The notes: a model not told the origin generated them from the sequence alone. 64,000 nt of DNA from Chitinophagaceae bacterium (GCA_020403455.1 JADBXP010000004.1:181828-245827); one strand, 5' to 3'; counted from the stretch's first letter, positions 24,483 to 33,878 are shown. Numbers and translations: made by a program.

Positions 24483-25649
24483 ATGCAACGTAAATTAAAG
24501 ATGGGAATGATTGGCGGCGGACTGGATGCATTCATAGGCGCCATTCACCGCATGGCTGTTGGCATCGACGGCATGATTGAATTGTCTTGTGGCGCACTCA
24601 GTGCTCATCCCGAAACAGCCATTGCTTCGGGAAAGCATTTGTTGCTTCCGCCCGACCGTATCTATACAGACTACCGGGTAATGATAGAACGTGAAGCGCA
24701 GCTGCCCGAAGGTGAACGCATGGATTTCGTGACCATAGTCACCCCCAATTTTGTTCATTTCGCTCCCGCCATGATGGCACTCGAACATGGCTTTCATGTA
24801 GTAGTTGAAAAGCCAATGACCTTCACCCTTGAGGAGGCGAAGCAACTGGAGCAAAAAGCCCGCGAAAAAAATTTATTGCTGTGTCTGACACATACCTATT
24901 CAGGATATCCGATGGTAAAGCAGGCCCGCGCCATGTTCAGGGAAGGCGTTTTCGGAAAGATCAGAAAAGTTTGGGTGGAATATCCCCAGGGTTGGTTAAG
25001 TAAATTATCAGAAAGAGAGGGGAACGCCCAAGCGGCCTGGAGAACCGATCCCGGTAAATCAGGGAAAGCAGGATGTATGGGCGATATCGGAACCCACGCA
25101 GCCCACCTGGCCGAATATATTTCCGGATTACAAATTACCCACCTCTGTGCCGACCTCCAGATCATGGTTCCCGGAAGAGCACTCGACGATGACGGCAATG
25201 TACTCTTGCGGTTCAACAATGGTGCCACCGGCGTATTGATGGCTTCACAGGTCGCTGCCGGAGAAGAAAATGCCCTGAAGATTCGTGTATATGGCGAGAA
25301 GGGAGGTATTGAATGGGCTCAACAGGAACCCAATACCCTCATCGTAAAATGGCTCGATCAACCGACGCAACTCTTGCGTGCAGGCGGCAACTTCGGCGAC
25401 CGACTATCTTCGTTTGCAGTTAAAAATTGTAGAACTCCGGCCGGCCATCCGGAAGGATATCTCGAGGCATTCGCTAATATCTATAAAAATTTTGCGCTAA
25501 CACTTACAGCCCGCTTGACCGGCACAGAACCCAGCGCAGAAGCAATGGACTTCCCCACAGCTTCAGACGGTGTAAGGGGGATGGCCTTCATCGACCATGT
25601 AGTTGCCTCTTCTTCCTCAGAACAAAAATGGACACCCTTCCAGCTATAA
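24483..25649 (+). CDS. Cytosolic Gfo/Idh/MocA family oxidoreductase
   Basis: A 388-residue NAD(P)-dependent sugar dehydrogenase without a signal peptide. The Rossmann motif is MGMIGGGLDAFIGAIHR, followed by FVTIVTPNFVH and the catalytic lysine in VVVEKPMTFTLEEAK. GCMGDIGTHAAHLAEYISG holds the His/Asp of the substrate site. It heads the plus-strand half of the locus and is followed 24 bases later by a TIM-barrel gene, a standard pairing for inositol- or keto-sugar breakdown. Reduction of 3-keto-glucose to glucose is one plausible role, as inference. Confidence 0.9.
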   Translation: MQRKLKMGMIGGGLDAFIGAIHRMAVGIDGMIELSCGALSAHPETAIASGKHLLLPPDRIYTDYRVMIEREAQLPEGERMDFVTIVTPNFVHFAPAMMALEHGFHVVVEKPMTFTLEEAKQLEQKAREKNLLLCLTHTYSGYPMVKQARAMFREGVFGKIRKVWVEYPQGWLSKLSEREGNAQAAWRTDPGKSGKAGCMGDIGTHAAHLAEYISGLQITHLCADLQIMVPGRALDDDGNVLLRFNNGATGVLMASQVAAGEENALKIRVYGEKGGIEWAQQEPNTLIVKWLDQPTQLLRAGGNFGDRLSSFAVKNCRTPAGHPEGYLEAFANIYKNFALTLTARLTGTEPSAEAMDFPTASDGVRGMAFIDHVVASSSSEQKWTPFQL

Positions 25650-25673
25650 TCTTATCATCCGAATCTCTTTCAT

Positions 25674-26729
25674 ATGACTACCATCAAAGGACCTGCCATC
25701 TTCCTTGCTCAGTTCATGGGTGACGAAGCACCCTTCAATAATCTTTCCAATATCTGCCAATGGGCAGCTTCCCTCGGTTTTGTGGGTGTTCAGATTCCTT
25801 CCTGGGATAGCCGCTGTATCAACTTGCAACTCGCTGCAGAGAGTCAAACCTATGCAGATGAAATCAAAGGCATCGTTGCTTCGCACGGATTACAGATCAC
25901 TGAACTCTCCACCCATTTGCAAGGTCAGCTCGTGGCAGTTCATCCAGCATATGATTCACTCTTTGATGGATTTGCCCCTGAAGCTGCGCGCAACAATCCC
26001 AAAGCCAGAACTGCCTGGGCCGTTCAGCAGCTGAAATATGCAGCACAGGCATCGCGCAATCTGGGCCTGGATGCACACGCCACTTTTAGCGGCGCCCTTC
26101 TCTGGCATACCGTTTATCCATGGCCACAAAGACCGGCAGGACTTGTAGATACAGGCTTCACCGAATTGGCCAATCGCTGGCTGCCCATCCTCAACGCCTT
26201 TGACGAAGCGGGTGTGGACCTCTGCTATGAAATTCATCCGGGGGAAGACCTGCATGACGGAATAAGCTATGAAATGTTCCTGGAAAAAGTGAACCGGCAC
26301 CCACGCGCTTGTCTGCTCTACGACCCATCACACTTCGTTCTGCAATGCCTCGACTACCTAAGCTATATAGATCATTATCACGAACGCATCCGCATGTTCC
26401 ATGTTAAAGATGCCGAATTCAACCCAACCGGGAAACAGGGTGTTTACGGCGGGTACCAGGGATGGGTGAACAGAGCCGGGCGCTTCCGTTCACTCGGCGA
26501 TGGCCAGGTAGATTTCAAATCTATTTTCAGCAAACTGGCCGCCTATGGTTACAAGGGATGGGCTGTTTTGGAATGGGAATGTGCCATCAAGCATCCTGAA
26601 GCCGGTGCCGCCGAAGGAGCTCCCTTCATCAAGAACCATATTATTCGCGTAACAGAAAAAGCGTTTGACGACTTTGCAGGAACAGGAGCCGATGAGAAAA
26701 CGAATCGAAGAATTTTAGGAATTGATTGA
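25674..26729 (+). CDS. Sugar phosphate isomerase/epimerase family TIM-barrel protein
   Basis: A 351-residue cytosolic TIM barrel of the xylose isomerase-like family, larger than its exported cousins. Landmarks: AASLGFVGVQIPSWDSRCINL, ELSTHLQGQLVAVHP, CYEIHPGEDLHDG with a metal Glu/His, LLYDPSHFVLQCLDY with Asp/His, MFHVKDAEFNP and, near the end, GWAVLEWECAIKH. It is 24 bases downstream of the Gfo/Idh/MocA gene and 27 bases upstream of the cytochrome gene. Substrate is unknown. Confidence 0.88.
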   Translation: MTTIKGPAIFLAQFMGDEAPFNNLSNICQWAASLGFVGVQIPSWDSRCINLQLAAESQTYADEIKGIVASHGLQITELSTHLQGQLVAVHPAYDSLFDGFAPEAARNNPKARTAWAVQQLKYAAQASRNLGLDAHATFSGALLWHTVYPWPQRPAGLVDTGFTELANRWLPILNAFDEAGVDLCYEIHPGEDLHDGISYEMFLEKVNRHPRACLLYDPSHFVLQCLDYLSYIDHYHERIRMFHVKDAEFNPTGKQGVYGGYQGWVNRAGRFRSLGDGQVDFKSIFSKLAAYGYKGWAVLEWECAIKHPEAGAAEGAPFIKNHIIRVTEKAFDDFAGTGADEKTNRRILGID

Positions 26730-26756
26730 TACCTTTATGCCGGAACAGAAAAATTG

Positions 26757-27161
26757 ATGCCCGTGAAAAAAATTTGTATCGCACTCAGTGCTTGTGCCCT
26801 CTTGATTGCCTGTGGCAACCAGGGTGAAAAGAAAGACAACGCCTCCGCTCCCGGCAATTCATCAACCGCCAGCAACAACAACAGCAGCAACCCCGATTAC
26901 CAAAAGGGATTGGAACTGGTGGCTAAATCAGACTGCCTTACCTGTCACAAAGTGGCCGACAAACTAATCGGTCCGGCTTATCAAGACATTGCCGCTAAGT
27001 ATGAAGCTACCGACGAAAACATTGAAATGCTCGCCGGCAAGATCATCAAAGGCGGTCAAGGCGTGTGGGGTCAGATACCCATGACTGCACACCCACAATT
27101 ATCAGAGCAGGACGCCCAACAAATGGTGAAATACATCCTGTTGCTGAAAAAAAATCCTTAA
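26757..27161 (+). CDS. Lipoprotein c-type cytochrome
   Basis: A 134-residue class I cytochrome c. The signal peptide ends in a lipobox (LLIAC, Cys19), followed by a low-complexity Ser/Asn/Ala linker and the heme motif CLTCH (Cys60, Cys63, His64). The distal ligand is probably the methionine in QIPMTAHP (Met109), and the C-terminal helix MVKYILLLKK closes the fold. The preferred start is the ATG at 26757, since the codon before it is TTG. Located beside the GMC dehydrogenase locus, it is the obvious electron acceptor for the flavoprotein. Confidence 0.92.
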   Translation: MPVKKICIALSACALLIACGNQGEKKDNASAPGNSSTASNNNSSNPDYQKGLELVAKSDCLTCHKVADKLIGPAYQDIAAKYEATDENIEMLAGKIIKGGQGVWGQIPMTAHPQLSEQDAQQMVKYILLLKKNP

Positions 27162-27170
27162 TTTTTTACC

Positions 27171-27911
27171 ATGCCCCCAGTTTCCGTTTTCAGTAGCGCT
27201 TTCCTGCTACTCATGTTCAGTATCGGACAAATTACATTTCCGGTAAAGAATCACCCGTCTATTCAGGAAAAGGAAAACACCCAACAGTGGCGTTCCCTTT
27301 TCAATGGCAAAGACCTAAGTGGCTGGCACACTTTCGGCAAAAACACCGTTAACCCATCCTGGAAAGTCGCTGATGGATGTATTTTTTATGATGCAGCCAG
27401 CAAAACGGCTGAAGAAAGAAAGGGGCCCGGCGATCTGGTTACCAATGATGAATTTGAAAACTTTCACCTGGAGCTCGAATGGAAAGTAAGTAAAAACGGG
27501 AACAGCGGTATTATTTTCTGGTCCAAAGAAGAGAATGACCGATTCAAAGAATCATGGCATACGGGACCTGAAATGCAGGTGCTGGATAATGACGGCCACC
27601 CCGATGGAAAAATTCCGAAGCACCGTGCCGGCAACCTCTACGATTTAATTGCATCCAAAGAGGGAGTTGTAAAACCCTTTGAACAGTGGAACAAAGCAGA
27701 GATCATTGCAGATCACGGATTGTTGATTTTCCGACTTAATGATGAAGAAGTGCTGCGCACTCGTTATGATGATGAAAATTGGAAGGTGCTGATTGCGGGA
27801 AGTAAATTCAAAACCAAAAAAGATTTCGGCACTTTTACCAAAGGCCACATCGTTTTACAAGACCATGGTGATAATGTATGGTACCGCAATATTCGGATTC
27901 GCTCACTTTAA
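27171..27911 (+). CDS. Exported DUF1080 (3-keto-disaccharide hydrolase-like) protein
   Basis: A 246-residue protein with an N-terminal signal peptide and a DUF1080 jelly-roll domain: SLFNGKDLSGWHTF, SWKVADGCIFYD, DLVTNDEFENFHLELEW, NSGIIFW, GPEMQVLDNDGHPD and the C-terminal GHIVLQDHGDNVWYRNIRI. Members of this family cleave or eliminate 3-keto-glycosides made by GMC or Gfo-type dehydrogenases. It starts 9 bases after the cytochrome gene, completing the plus-strand half of the locus and strongly supporting a 3-keto-glycoside route. Confidence 0.92.
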   Translation: MPPVSVFSSAFLLLMFSIGQITFPVKNHPSIQEKENTQQWRSLFNGKDLSGWHTFGKNTVNPSWKVADGCIFYDAASKTAEERKGPGDLVTNDEFENFHLELEWKVSKNGNSGIIFWSKEENDRFKESWHTGPEMQVLDNDGHPDGKIPKHRAGNLYDLIASKEGVVKPFEQWNKAEIIADHGLLIFRLNDEEVLRTRYDDENWKVLIAGSKFKTKKDFGTFTKGHIVLQDHGDNVWYRNIRIRSL

Positions 27912-27967
27912 TTTCTTTATCAGCAGAATCGATTTTGCAGCAGTGAAACTTTCGATCTGATTCTTAT

Positions 27968-28420
27968 ATGCAACTTTCCATCCCGGACGACATTTATTTC
28001 ATGCAGCAGGCACTTGTGCAGGCAAGAATGGCTTTTGAAGCCGATGAAGTGCCCGTGGGAGCTGTTGTAGTTATGCAGAACAGAATCATTGCCCGCGGAC
28101 ACAACCAGGTAGAACAACTCACCGATGCTACCGCACATGCAGAAATGCTCGCTCTCACCAGTGCCTTTCATCTTCTTGGTACCAAATACCTGCCCGATGC
28201 AACGCTCTACGTTACACTCGAACCCTGCCTGATGTGTTGCGGAGCACTTTTCTGGGGGAAAATTGGCAGGGTGGTTTACGGTGCTTCCGACCCCAAAAAT
28301 GGATTCCGCTCCAAAACCAATCCCCACTGGCCATTGCATCCCTCCACCGAACTGCTCGGAGGTGTTCTGGAGGAACCCTGTGCTGCACTCATGACCAGCT
28401 TCTTCCGAAATAAACGCTGA
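27968..28420 (+). CDS. tadA: tRNA adenosine(34) deaminase-type nucleoside deaminase
   Basis: A 150-residue zinc deaminase that converts A34 to inosine in tRNA-Arg. The zinc site is complete: HAE at residues 57-59 and PCLMC with Cys87 and Cys90. GRVVYGASDPKNGF follows, typical for TadA. The length fits. A guanine or cytosine deaminase relative cannot be excluded, but the sequence around the zinc motif is that of TadA. It lies 56 bases after the DUF1080 gene; co-transcription is possible but functionally unrelated. Confidence 0.85.
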   Translation: MQLSIPDDIYFMQQALVQARMAFEADEVPVGAVVVMQNRIIARGHNQVEQLTDATAHAEMLALTSAFHLLGTKYLPDATLYVTLEPCLMCCGALFWGKIGRVVYGASDPKNGFRSKTNPHWPLHPSTELLGGVLEEPCAALMTSFFRNKR

Positions 28421-28427
28421 GTAAGGT

Positions 28428-28496
28428 TAGTTTTGTCGAAATCTGGAACAATTCAGCCAACTTATCCCAATAAGTGAAGGAACCCTCCTAATTTTG
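28428..28496 (+). promoter_or_regulatory. Two -7 boxes upstream of sodA
   Basis: Exact TAnnTTTG matches occur at 28428-28435 (TAGTTTTG) and 28489-28496 (TAATTTTG, then CACC). They are about 90 and 28 bases before the sodA start, respectively. The nearer one is the better candidate. No -33 TTG is at standard distance. Confidence 0.5.
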
Positions 28497-28524
28497 CACC
28501 ATCATTTACCTTTAAATCTATTGT

Positions 28525-29130
28525 ATGTCTTTCACCTTAGCTCCTCTTCCCTACGCACATGATGCGCTGGAACCGCATATCGACACCCTGACCATGCAGA
28601 TCCACCATGGAAAACATCACCAGGCCTATGTTGACAACCTGAATAAAGCCATTGCAGGTACGCCCAACGAAGGAAAGAGCCTGGTTGAATTGGTTGCCGT
28701 TGCTGGTAGCATCAGTGCCGCAGTAAGAAACAATGGCGGAGGTCACTGGAACCACACTTTCTTTTGGGAAAGCCTGGCACCAAATACAGGAGGAAATCCT
28801 TCGGGTGCCCTGGCTGATGCCATCACCGCTGCCTTCGGAAGCTTCGATGCTTTCAAAGAAAAACTGGCTGCCGCCGGCATGACCCGTTTTGGAAGTGGAT
28901 GGGCCTGGCTGATTGTAAAGGAAGGAAAGCTCGAAGTTTGCTCTACCCCCAATCAGGACAATCCGCTGATGGATATCGCTGAAACAAAAGGTGCACCCAT
29001 TCTGGGCGTGGATGTATGGGAACATGCCTACTATCTCAAATACCAAAACAGAAGAGCTGATTATCTGTCAGCCTTCTGGAACGTTGTTAATTGGAATAAA
29101 GTAGCGGAAAGATTCGCTGCTGCTCAATAA
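28525..29130 (+). CDS. sodA: Superoxide dismutase (Fe/Mn)
   Basis: A 201-residue iron/manganese superoxide dismutase. The metal ligands lie in [14 protein letters not shown] near residue 27, [13 protein letters not shown] near residue 75, and [15 protein letters not shown] near residue 163 (Asp and His). Glutamine or histidine choices around these blocks do not settle iron against manganese. Cytosolic, no signal. It has its own promoter-like elements and a strong terminator after the stop, so it is probably monocistronic. Confidence 0.95.
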   Translation: MSFTLAPLPYAHDALEPHIDTLTMQIHHGKHHQAYVDNLNKAIAGTPNEGKSLVELVAVAGSISAAVRNNGGGHWNHTFFWESLAPNTGGNPSGALADAITAAFGSFDAFKEKLAAAGMTRFGSGWAWLIVKEGKLEVCSTPNQDNPLMDIAETKGAPILGVDVWEHAYYLKYQNRRADYLSAFWNVVNWNKVAERFAAAQ

Positions 29131-29144
29131 ATCATTCTATCACC

Positions 29145-29181
29145 GGACTGCTGAAATTTTCAGCAGTCCTTATTTTTTTTT
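29145..29181 (+). terminator. Intrinsic terminator after sodA
   Basis: An 11-bp perfect stem (GGACTGCTGAA/TTCAGCAGTCC) with a 3-base loop and a T-rich tract up to 29181. The next gene's ATG begins at 29182, directly after the T-tract. Confidence 0.9.
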
Positions 29182-29769
29182 ATGAAACCAATCATTGCCT
29201 GCCTAACCCTTCTCGTTTTTTTGAGTTCCTGTAGCAATAACCGCCTTGTCATCTTGAGCAAAGGTGCTCCTGAAATCAACGAAAAATCCGGAACCATCAC
29301 CGGGAAAGACGGTGCAGGTCATGAAGAAACTTCTTTGTCAACAAGTCGCAGTGACTGGAAACTGGAATCCCCTGCCGGCAAGGGAACAGTAGATCTAAAA
29401 GAAAAAGGCCTTTATGTGTTGAATGTAAAAAATGACACCATCATCGGCAGCTTCCAGAACTATGTGGCTGCAGAAAATGCCGGTCAAGTGGTGACTCAGG
29501 AAACAGTCATCAAAAAATTAGATTCCCTGCGGCTATTGGTGGAAGCAAAAAACATTTCAGCAGCCAACAGAAATTTTTATATCCTACCCAACACTGCGGC
29601 ACTCATCACTACTAACATCGAAGCTGAAATCGTAGGGCCGTATCATAAGATGACTTCCGCTTATGCAAAAGACGGAGCGGCACCGGAAGTATACCGGTTC
29701 TACAGCATTCGTGAGATCAGGGAAACCATCGGCAAGCTGGAAGCGCTGACACAGCCAATCAAAAAATAA
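29182..29769 (+). CDS. Hypothetical lipoprotein
   Basis: A 195-residue protein with a signal peptide ending in a lipobox (FLSSC, Cys at ~17), so it is probably an outer- or inner-membrane lipoprotein. The mature part mixes beta-like and helical segments, with no motif I recognise. The first ATG lies directly after the T-tract of the sodA terminator, leaving no space for a leader; an in-frame later start is not available without losing the signal peptide. It converges on yidD, with the two stop codons directly adjacent. Confidence 0.65.
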   Translation: MKPIIACLTLLVFLSSCSNNRLVILSKGAPEINEKSGTITGKDGAGHEETSLSTSRSDWKLESPAGKGTVDLKEKGLYVLNVKNDTIIGSFQNYVAAENAGQVVTQETVIKKLDSLRLLVEAKNISAANRNFYILPNTAALITTNIEAEIVGPYHKMTSAYAKDGAAPEVYRFYSIREIRETIGKLEALTQPIKK

Positions 29770-30015
29770 TCATTTCTCCGGAACCGGATCATACCCTTCT
29801 CCGCCCCCCGGGCGACAACTGCTGATTCGCTTGATTGCCAGCCATCCTCCCTTGAAAAGGCCGTGTCTTTTAAGTGCGGTCACTGTGTACTGAGAGCAGG
29901 TAGGCGTGTACCGACATTTCGGACCCATCAAAGGAGAAATGCCATATTGATACACTTTTACCAATGCTATGAATGGTAAGACAATGATGTTACCCAATGA
30001 TCGGAGTAAGTTCAC
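29770..30015 (-). CDS. yidD: Membrane protein insertion efficiency factor YidD
   Basis: A short (81-residue) YidD protein that helps the YidC/Sec insertion pathway. Signature [24 protein letters not shown] with its conserved cysteines, and [15 protein letters not shown] at the end, are both present. The start codon is GTG at 30013-30015, overlapping the TAG stop of the upstream DUF1080 gene by one base (TAGTG), a layout for translational coupling. The genes usually next to it (rpmH, rnpA, yidC) are absent here. Confidence 0.93.
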   Translation of the reverse strand: MNLLRSLGNIIVLPFIALVKVYQYGISPLMGPKCRYTPTCSQYTVTALKRHGLFKGGWLAIKRISSCRPGGGEGYDPVPEK

Positions 30016-30956
30016 TATTTCGCTGGAGTTAATACAATATTTCTGTACTCAACCGGACCATGGTCTCCTTGCAAATAAATGGGGCCCGGCTCTCCCTCCT
30101 TGCTATCGAGCGCGCCACCGGTTATACCCGGAATGATCTGATCTACGATAATTGCTTTGCCGTTGGCAATAACTGTTACTCTTCTTCCGATGAGCGTGAT
30201 GTCATACGTCTGCCACTCACCGGGCTTTTTGGCTGCCATTTCATTGGGGGTAAGGAATCCGTAGATACCCCCAAACAAAGTAGAAGAGGGTTCCAGTCCA
30301 TAATTATCTTCTACCTGCACTTCATACCGACCTCTGAGATATACTCCACTATTACTTCCGGCAGGGTAACGAAATTCTATGTGCAACTTAAAATCAGTGA
30401 ACTGCGCATCCGTAATGATATTAGAACCCGAACGCGGACTTTTCAGGATGCCATTTTCAGCCACCCATTGTTGTTCCTTACCCGACATGTGCCAGCCATC
30501 GAGATTTTTTCCATTGAAGAGTTGAATGGGCTTGCCCCACACTACCGGTGTTGTTCTTTTCAGCAATGGAGCCCGAACACCGGTAAAGGGATATCGTGCA
30601 CCCCTTGGAGTGGTGATGAACCCGCTCAATTGATCATTCTCCAATGTTCCCTCAAAAACCATGGGGTTATTGCTAACATCCCACTGCGTGGGGATGGAAA
30701 AACTTACTTTACCATTGTCATATTTGACTTCAGCAATGGGACGTGCACTTCCGCCTTCCGCTACAAAATATCCAACCAAGGTTTTCAGTCCCGACAATTT
30801 CACTTCCAGCCAGGAAGGTGCTACCCGATCCATTTGAACTGTTAAGTCCCAGCGCCCGATGATGGGTCGGCTGTCTTTGATTTGTGCTAACAATTCACTC
30901 TTCGGGAAGGTCAACAAAAAAGCAACCAATAAAAAGCTCAGGAAGCGACGATACAT
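30015..30956 (-). CDS. Exported protein with DUF1080 domain
   Basis: A 313-residue protein with a signal peptide ([18 protein letters not shown], cleavage near LLAQ). Residues ~30-135 are a beta-rich N-terminal part starting [15 protein letters not shown], not found in the smaller DUF1080 protein at 27171. The DUF1080 domain follows: [71 protein letters not shown]. Predicted periplasmic glycan or 3-keto-glycoside acting enzyme. It lies 2 kb from the sugar locus and could supply a second specificity. Confidence 0.88.
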   Translation of the reverse strand: MYRRFLSFLLVAFLLTFPKSELLAQIKDSRPIIGRWDLTVQMDRVAPSWLEVKLSGLKTLVGYFVAEGGSARPIAEVKYDNGKVSFSIPTQWDVSNNPMVFEGTLENDQLSGFITTPRGARYPFTGVRAPLLKRTTPVVWGKPIQLFNGKNLDGWHMSGKEQQWVAENGILKSPRSGSNIITDAQFTDFKLHIEFRYPAGSNSGVYLRGRYEVQVEDNYGLEPSSTLFGGIYGFLTPNEMAAKKPGEWQTYDITLIGRRVTVIANGKAIIVDQIIPGITGGALDSKEGEPGPIYLQGDHGPVEYRNIVLTPAK

Positions 30957-31105
30957 ATTAAAAAGTTTGGTAGAAAGTTAGTGAAATGTGACAACAAATT
31001 TCAGGTTTGTGATGAAAACTTCTCATAAAACGATTGAAGGAAATCAAAAAACGCCCGATTATTTAATTACATTTACCTAAGTACTTATTCATACAAATCA
31101 TCTAT

Positions 31106-32710
31106 ATGAAAAAGAATCTATTGGTATGCATGATGGTCATCTTCCCCACTTTGTTATGGGCGCAGAAAAAACAAGATTCACTCTGGAAAGAAAGCTTAAA
31201 AAAATCCGCACTGGAACAAGTTCAGTTAAAAGCAAAAAATATTCAGGAGATGGTAGATATGGTATTCAGCTTCGGTGAGCTTGGATTCCAGGAATTTGAA
31301 ACATCTCGTTACCTGACTGATATTCTGTCCAAAAATGGATTCGAAATACAAAAAGAAATTTCAGGAATTCCCACGGCATGGATGGCAAAATGGGGCTCCG
31401 GAAGTCCTGTAATTGCTTTGGGCAGTGACATAGATTGTATCCCCAAGGCCTCGCAAAAACCCGGAGTTGCTTTTAGATCTCCGATTGTTGATGGCGCACC
31501 CGGTCATGGAGAGGGGCACAATTCAGGGCAAGCTGTCATAATCTATGCTGCCATAGCAGTAAAGAAAATTATGGAAGAAAATAAGATTCCCGGCACCCTT
31601 GTTATTTGGCCGGGTGTTGCGGAAGAGTTGGTGGCAAGCAAGGCCTGGTACATTCGTGATGGCTATTTCAAAAATGTAGATGCCTGCATATTCACCCATG
31701 TAAGTAGTGATTTTTCAACTGATTATGGAGACAATGGCGGTAACGGACTGGTAAGTGTAAATTTTGATTTCGAGGGTGATGCAGCCCATGCAGCCGGAGC
31801 ACCCTGGAGAGGGAAAAGTGCACTCGATGCAGTAGAACTGATGAATGTGGGTTGGAATTTCAAACGGGAACACTTAAAGCCCACACAAAGATCTCACTAC
31901 GTTATTCGCGATGGCGGCGACCAACCGAATGTTGTTCCATCCAAAGCAAGTGTATGGTATTATTTTAGAGAAAGAACTTATGATGATATATTTAAAAATT
32001 ATCAATCCGGTATCAAAATAGCGCAAGGCGCAGCTATGATGACCGATACTAAAATGTCATATAATATTCTTGGAACTGCCTGGCCCGGACATTTCAATAA
32101 GCCTTTAGCAGAAGCCATGCATAAAAATATTCTGCGGGTGGGTATGCCGGCTTGGTCAGAAGAAGACGAGCAACTGGCACTGGCTGTTCAAAAGCTGTTG
32201 GAGGCGCCTGAAAAAGACAACCAGGGAAGGCCCATCAAAGGAATGAGGAAAATAATTGATAGCCTGAAAGGTTCTGTTGCATTCTCCTGGGGAGGAGGAT
32301 CGGATGATATTGCTGATATTTCCTGGAATGTTCCGACCATAGTTCTCCGCTATCCGGCGAATATTCAGGGAACAAAAGGTCATCATTGGGGGGATGCTAT
32401 CGCAATGGCTACTCCCATCGCACACAAAGGATGTGTTGCGGGTGCCAAAGCAACAGCACTCACATTGATAGATCTGATGACCACCCCTGCAATCCTAACA
32501 CAGGCAAAAGATTATTTCACAAATGTTCAGACTAAAAACCAACAATACATTCCATTTATTTCTGCCAAAGATCCGCCACCGGTTTATCTGAATAAGGAGA
32601 TCATGGACAAGCACCGTGAAAAAATGAAACCCTTCTACTACGACCCAACAAAATACAATAGCTACCTGGAGCAATTGGGTATTCGCTATCCTACTTTGAG
32701 TCAACAATAG
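31106..32710 (+). CDS. Exported M20-family amidohydrolase (AbgB-like)
   Basis: A 534-residue protein with a signal peptide (MKKNLLVCMMVIFPTLLWAQ). It belongs to the M20 peptidase/amidohydrolase group that includes p-aminobenzoyl-glutamate hydrolase subunit B: ALGSDIDCIPKASQKPGVA, GAPGHGEGHNSGQAV with metal His residues, GVAEELVASKAWYIRDG with the Glu-Glu pair, GDAAHAAGAPWRGKSALDAVE for the dimerisation lid, and GTKGHHWGDAIAM at the C-terminus. Expected to cleave an amide-linked amino acid. It is larger than the E. coli protein by about 50 residues, mainly the signal and a C-terminal extension. Confidence 0.88.
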   Translation: MKKNLLVCMMVIFPTLLWAQKKQDSLWKESLKKSALEQVQLKAKNIQEMVDMVFSFGELGFQEFETSRYLTDILSKNGFEIQKEISGIPTAWMAKWGSGSPVIALGSDIDCIPKASQKPGVAFRSPIVDGAPGHGEGHNSGQAVIIYAAIAVKKIMEENKIPGTLVIWPGVAEELVASKAWYIRDGYFKNVDACIFTHVSSDFSTDYGDNGGNGLVSVNFDFEGDAAHAAGAPWRGKSALDAVELMNVGWNFKREHLKPTQRSHYVIRDGGDQPNVVPSKASVWYYFRERTYDDIFKNYQSGIKIAQGAAMMTDTKMSYNILGTAWPGHFNKPLAEAMHKNILRVGMPAWSEEDEQLALAVQKLLEAPEKDNQGRPIKGMRKIIDSLKGSVAFSWGGGSDDIADISWNVPTIVLRYPANIQGTKGHHWGDAIAMATPIAHKGCVAGAKATALTLIDLMTTPAILTQAKDYFTNVQTKNQQYIPFISAKDPPPVYLNKEIMDKHREKMKPFYYDPTKYNSYLEQLGIRYPTLSQQ

Positions 32711-32723
32711 TAAAATCTTGTCC

Positions 32724-33878
32724 TTATTCCGGTGTTGCAACCGCAGTAACCGGCTTCTCCAGCAATTCTTTCTTTACAAGATAGATATAAGGATGATGGA
32801 AGTGGTGTACAAAAATTTGCTTGTCACTATCCGGAAATCTGCTGTAGTAATCAGCATCGGGTTGCAGAACAACAGTGATTCCCGTTCTTACATAATTAGA
32901 GCTATGCACAAAAGCCGGCACCTGCAGACCCTGCAGTTTCTCTTCCACCCGTTTACCCAATAATTTCCCCAAATACTTTTCAAAATTTCTTTGCGCTTTG
33001 CGTGTAGGTTTTTCTATACGATTGTACACATACCTCGCTGCCCAGCGGGTCGGAATTTTTTGCTTACTGATCATCTCATCTACTCCTTTAAATGGATTGA
33101 CATCATTGGCATCTGTCACAGTTTGAACAGTAATGGGTAACTCAGGCACCCAATCGGCCGCATTCACCACATTCATCGCCCAACCACCTGCAGTTGCTGC
33201 TTCATAATCGTACGCAAAAAATAAGTTGCCCGGCTTAGGGGCGGCTGTCGAATACGTTTTCATCTGCCAGGCAGCAGGAAGTTCTCCCTTTTTTTGCTGC
33301 TGGCGCAGGAAGGCAGTTAACAGATAAGAGATGCCGCCCCCCTGACTGTGGCCTGTGATATATAACTGTCGGTATCCCTTAGCAAAAAGAGAATCAAGCC
33401 GGGGACGAATATCTCTGGAGAGATAGGCAGTGCTGATCATCCAGCCTACATGCACCGCTGCCCGCGGATGATCGGCGACCTGGTAATTCACCGTATCAGC
33501 ACCCGGTAACACAATCGTGCCTTTCGCAGGTACCATGGCTGCATAAAAATTCACCAGCCAGCTATCCGGCTCAGGTACTGTTCCCCGAACGGTTATCACG
33601 GCAGTTGTCTTTCCGTCAGTCCATAATTCCCACTTGTTCATCAGACCCAACTCTGGTGAACTGTACGTTCGCTTGAAACGAGTAGGTGAAGCAACGTAAT
33701 TGCTATCCGTGAAATAACGGGTTCCGCTACCCGTTCTTACTGATACCGATAAGATCTCTGCCAACTCTTCCCTGTTATAGCCGGGAGTTAATTGTTGCGC
33801 ATGCATGTCATTCAACGAAAACATAACAAGCAAGAACCAACTACTTGCAATACTGATTTTCCTTTTCAAATACTTCAT
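32724..33878 (-). CDS. Exported class 3 lipase-like alpha/beta hydrolase
   Basis: Starting at the ATG at 33878 the protein has 384 residues and a signal peptide (MKYLKRKISIASSWFLLVMF, cleavage near MHAQ). The nucleophile elbow is GHSQGGGISY, followed by STAAPKPGNLFFAYDY and NAADWVPELP, which carries the likely catalytic Asp, and a His further on. These match the fungal class 3 lipase fold. The substrate cannot be read. It is convergent with the M20 gene, with 13 bases between stops. Confidence 0.85.
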   Translation of the reverse strand: MKYLKRKISIASSWFLLVMFSLNDMHAQQLTPGYNREELAEILSVSVRTGSGTRYFTDSNYVASPTRFKRTYSSPELGLMNKWELWTDGKTTAVITVRGTVPEPDSWLVNFYAAMVPAKGTIVLPGADTVNYQVADHPRAAVHVGWMISTAYLSRDIRPRLDSLFAKGYRQLYITGHSQGGGISYLLTAFLRQQQKKGELPAAWQMKTYSTAAPKPGNLFFAYDYEAATAGGWAMNVVNAADWVPELPITVQTVTDANDVNPFKGVDEMISKQKIPTRWAARYVYNRIEKPTRKAQRNFEKYLGKLLGKRVEEKLQGLQVPAFVHSSNYVRTGITVVLQPDADYYSRFPDSDKQIFVHHFHHPYIYLVKKELLEKPVTAVATPE

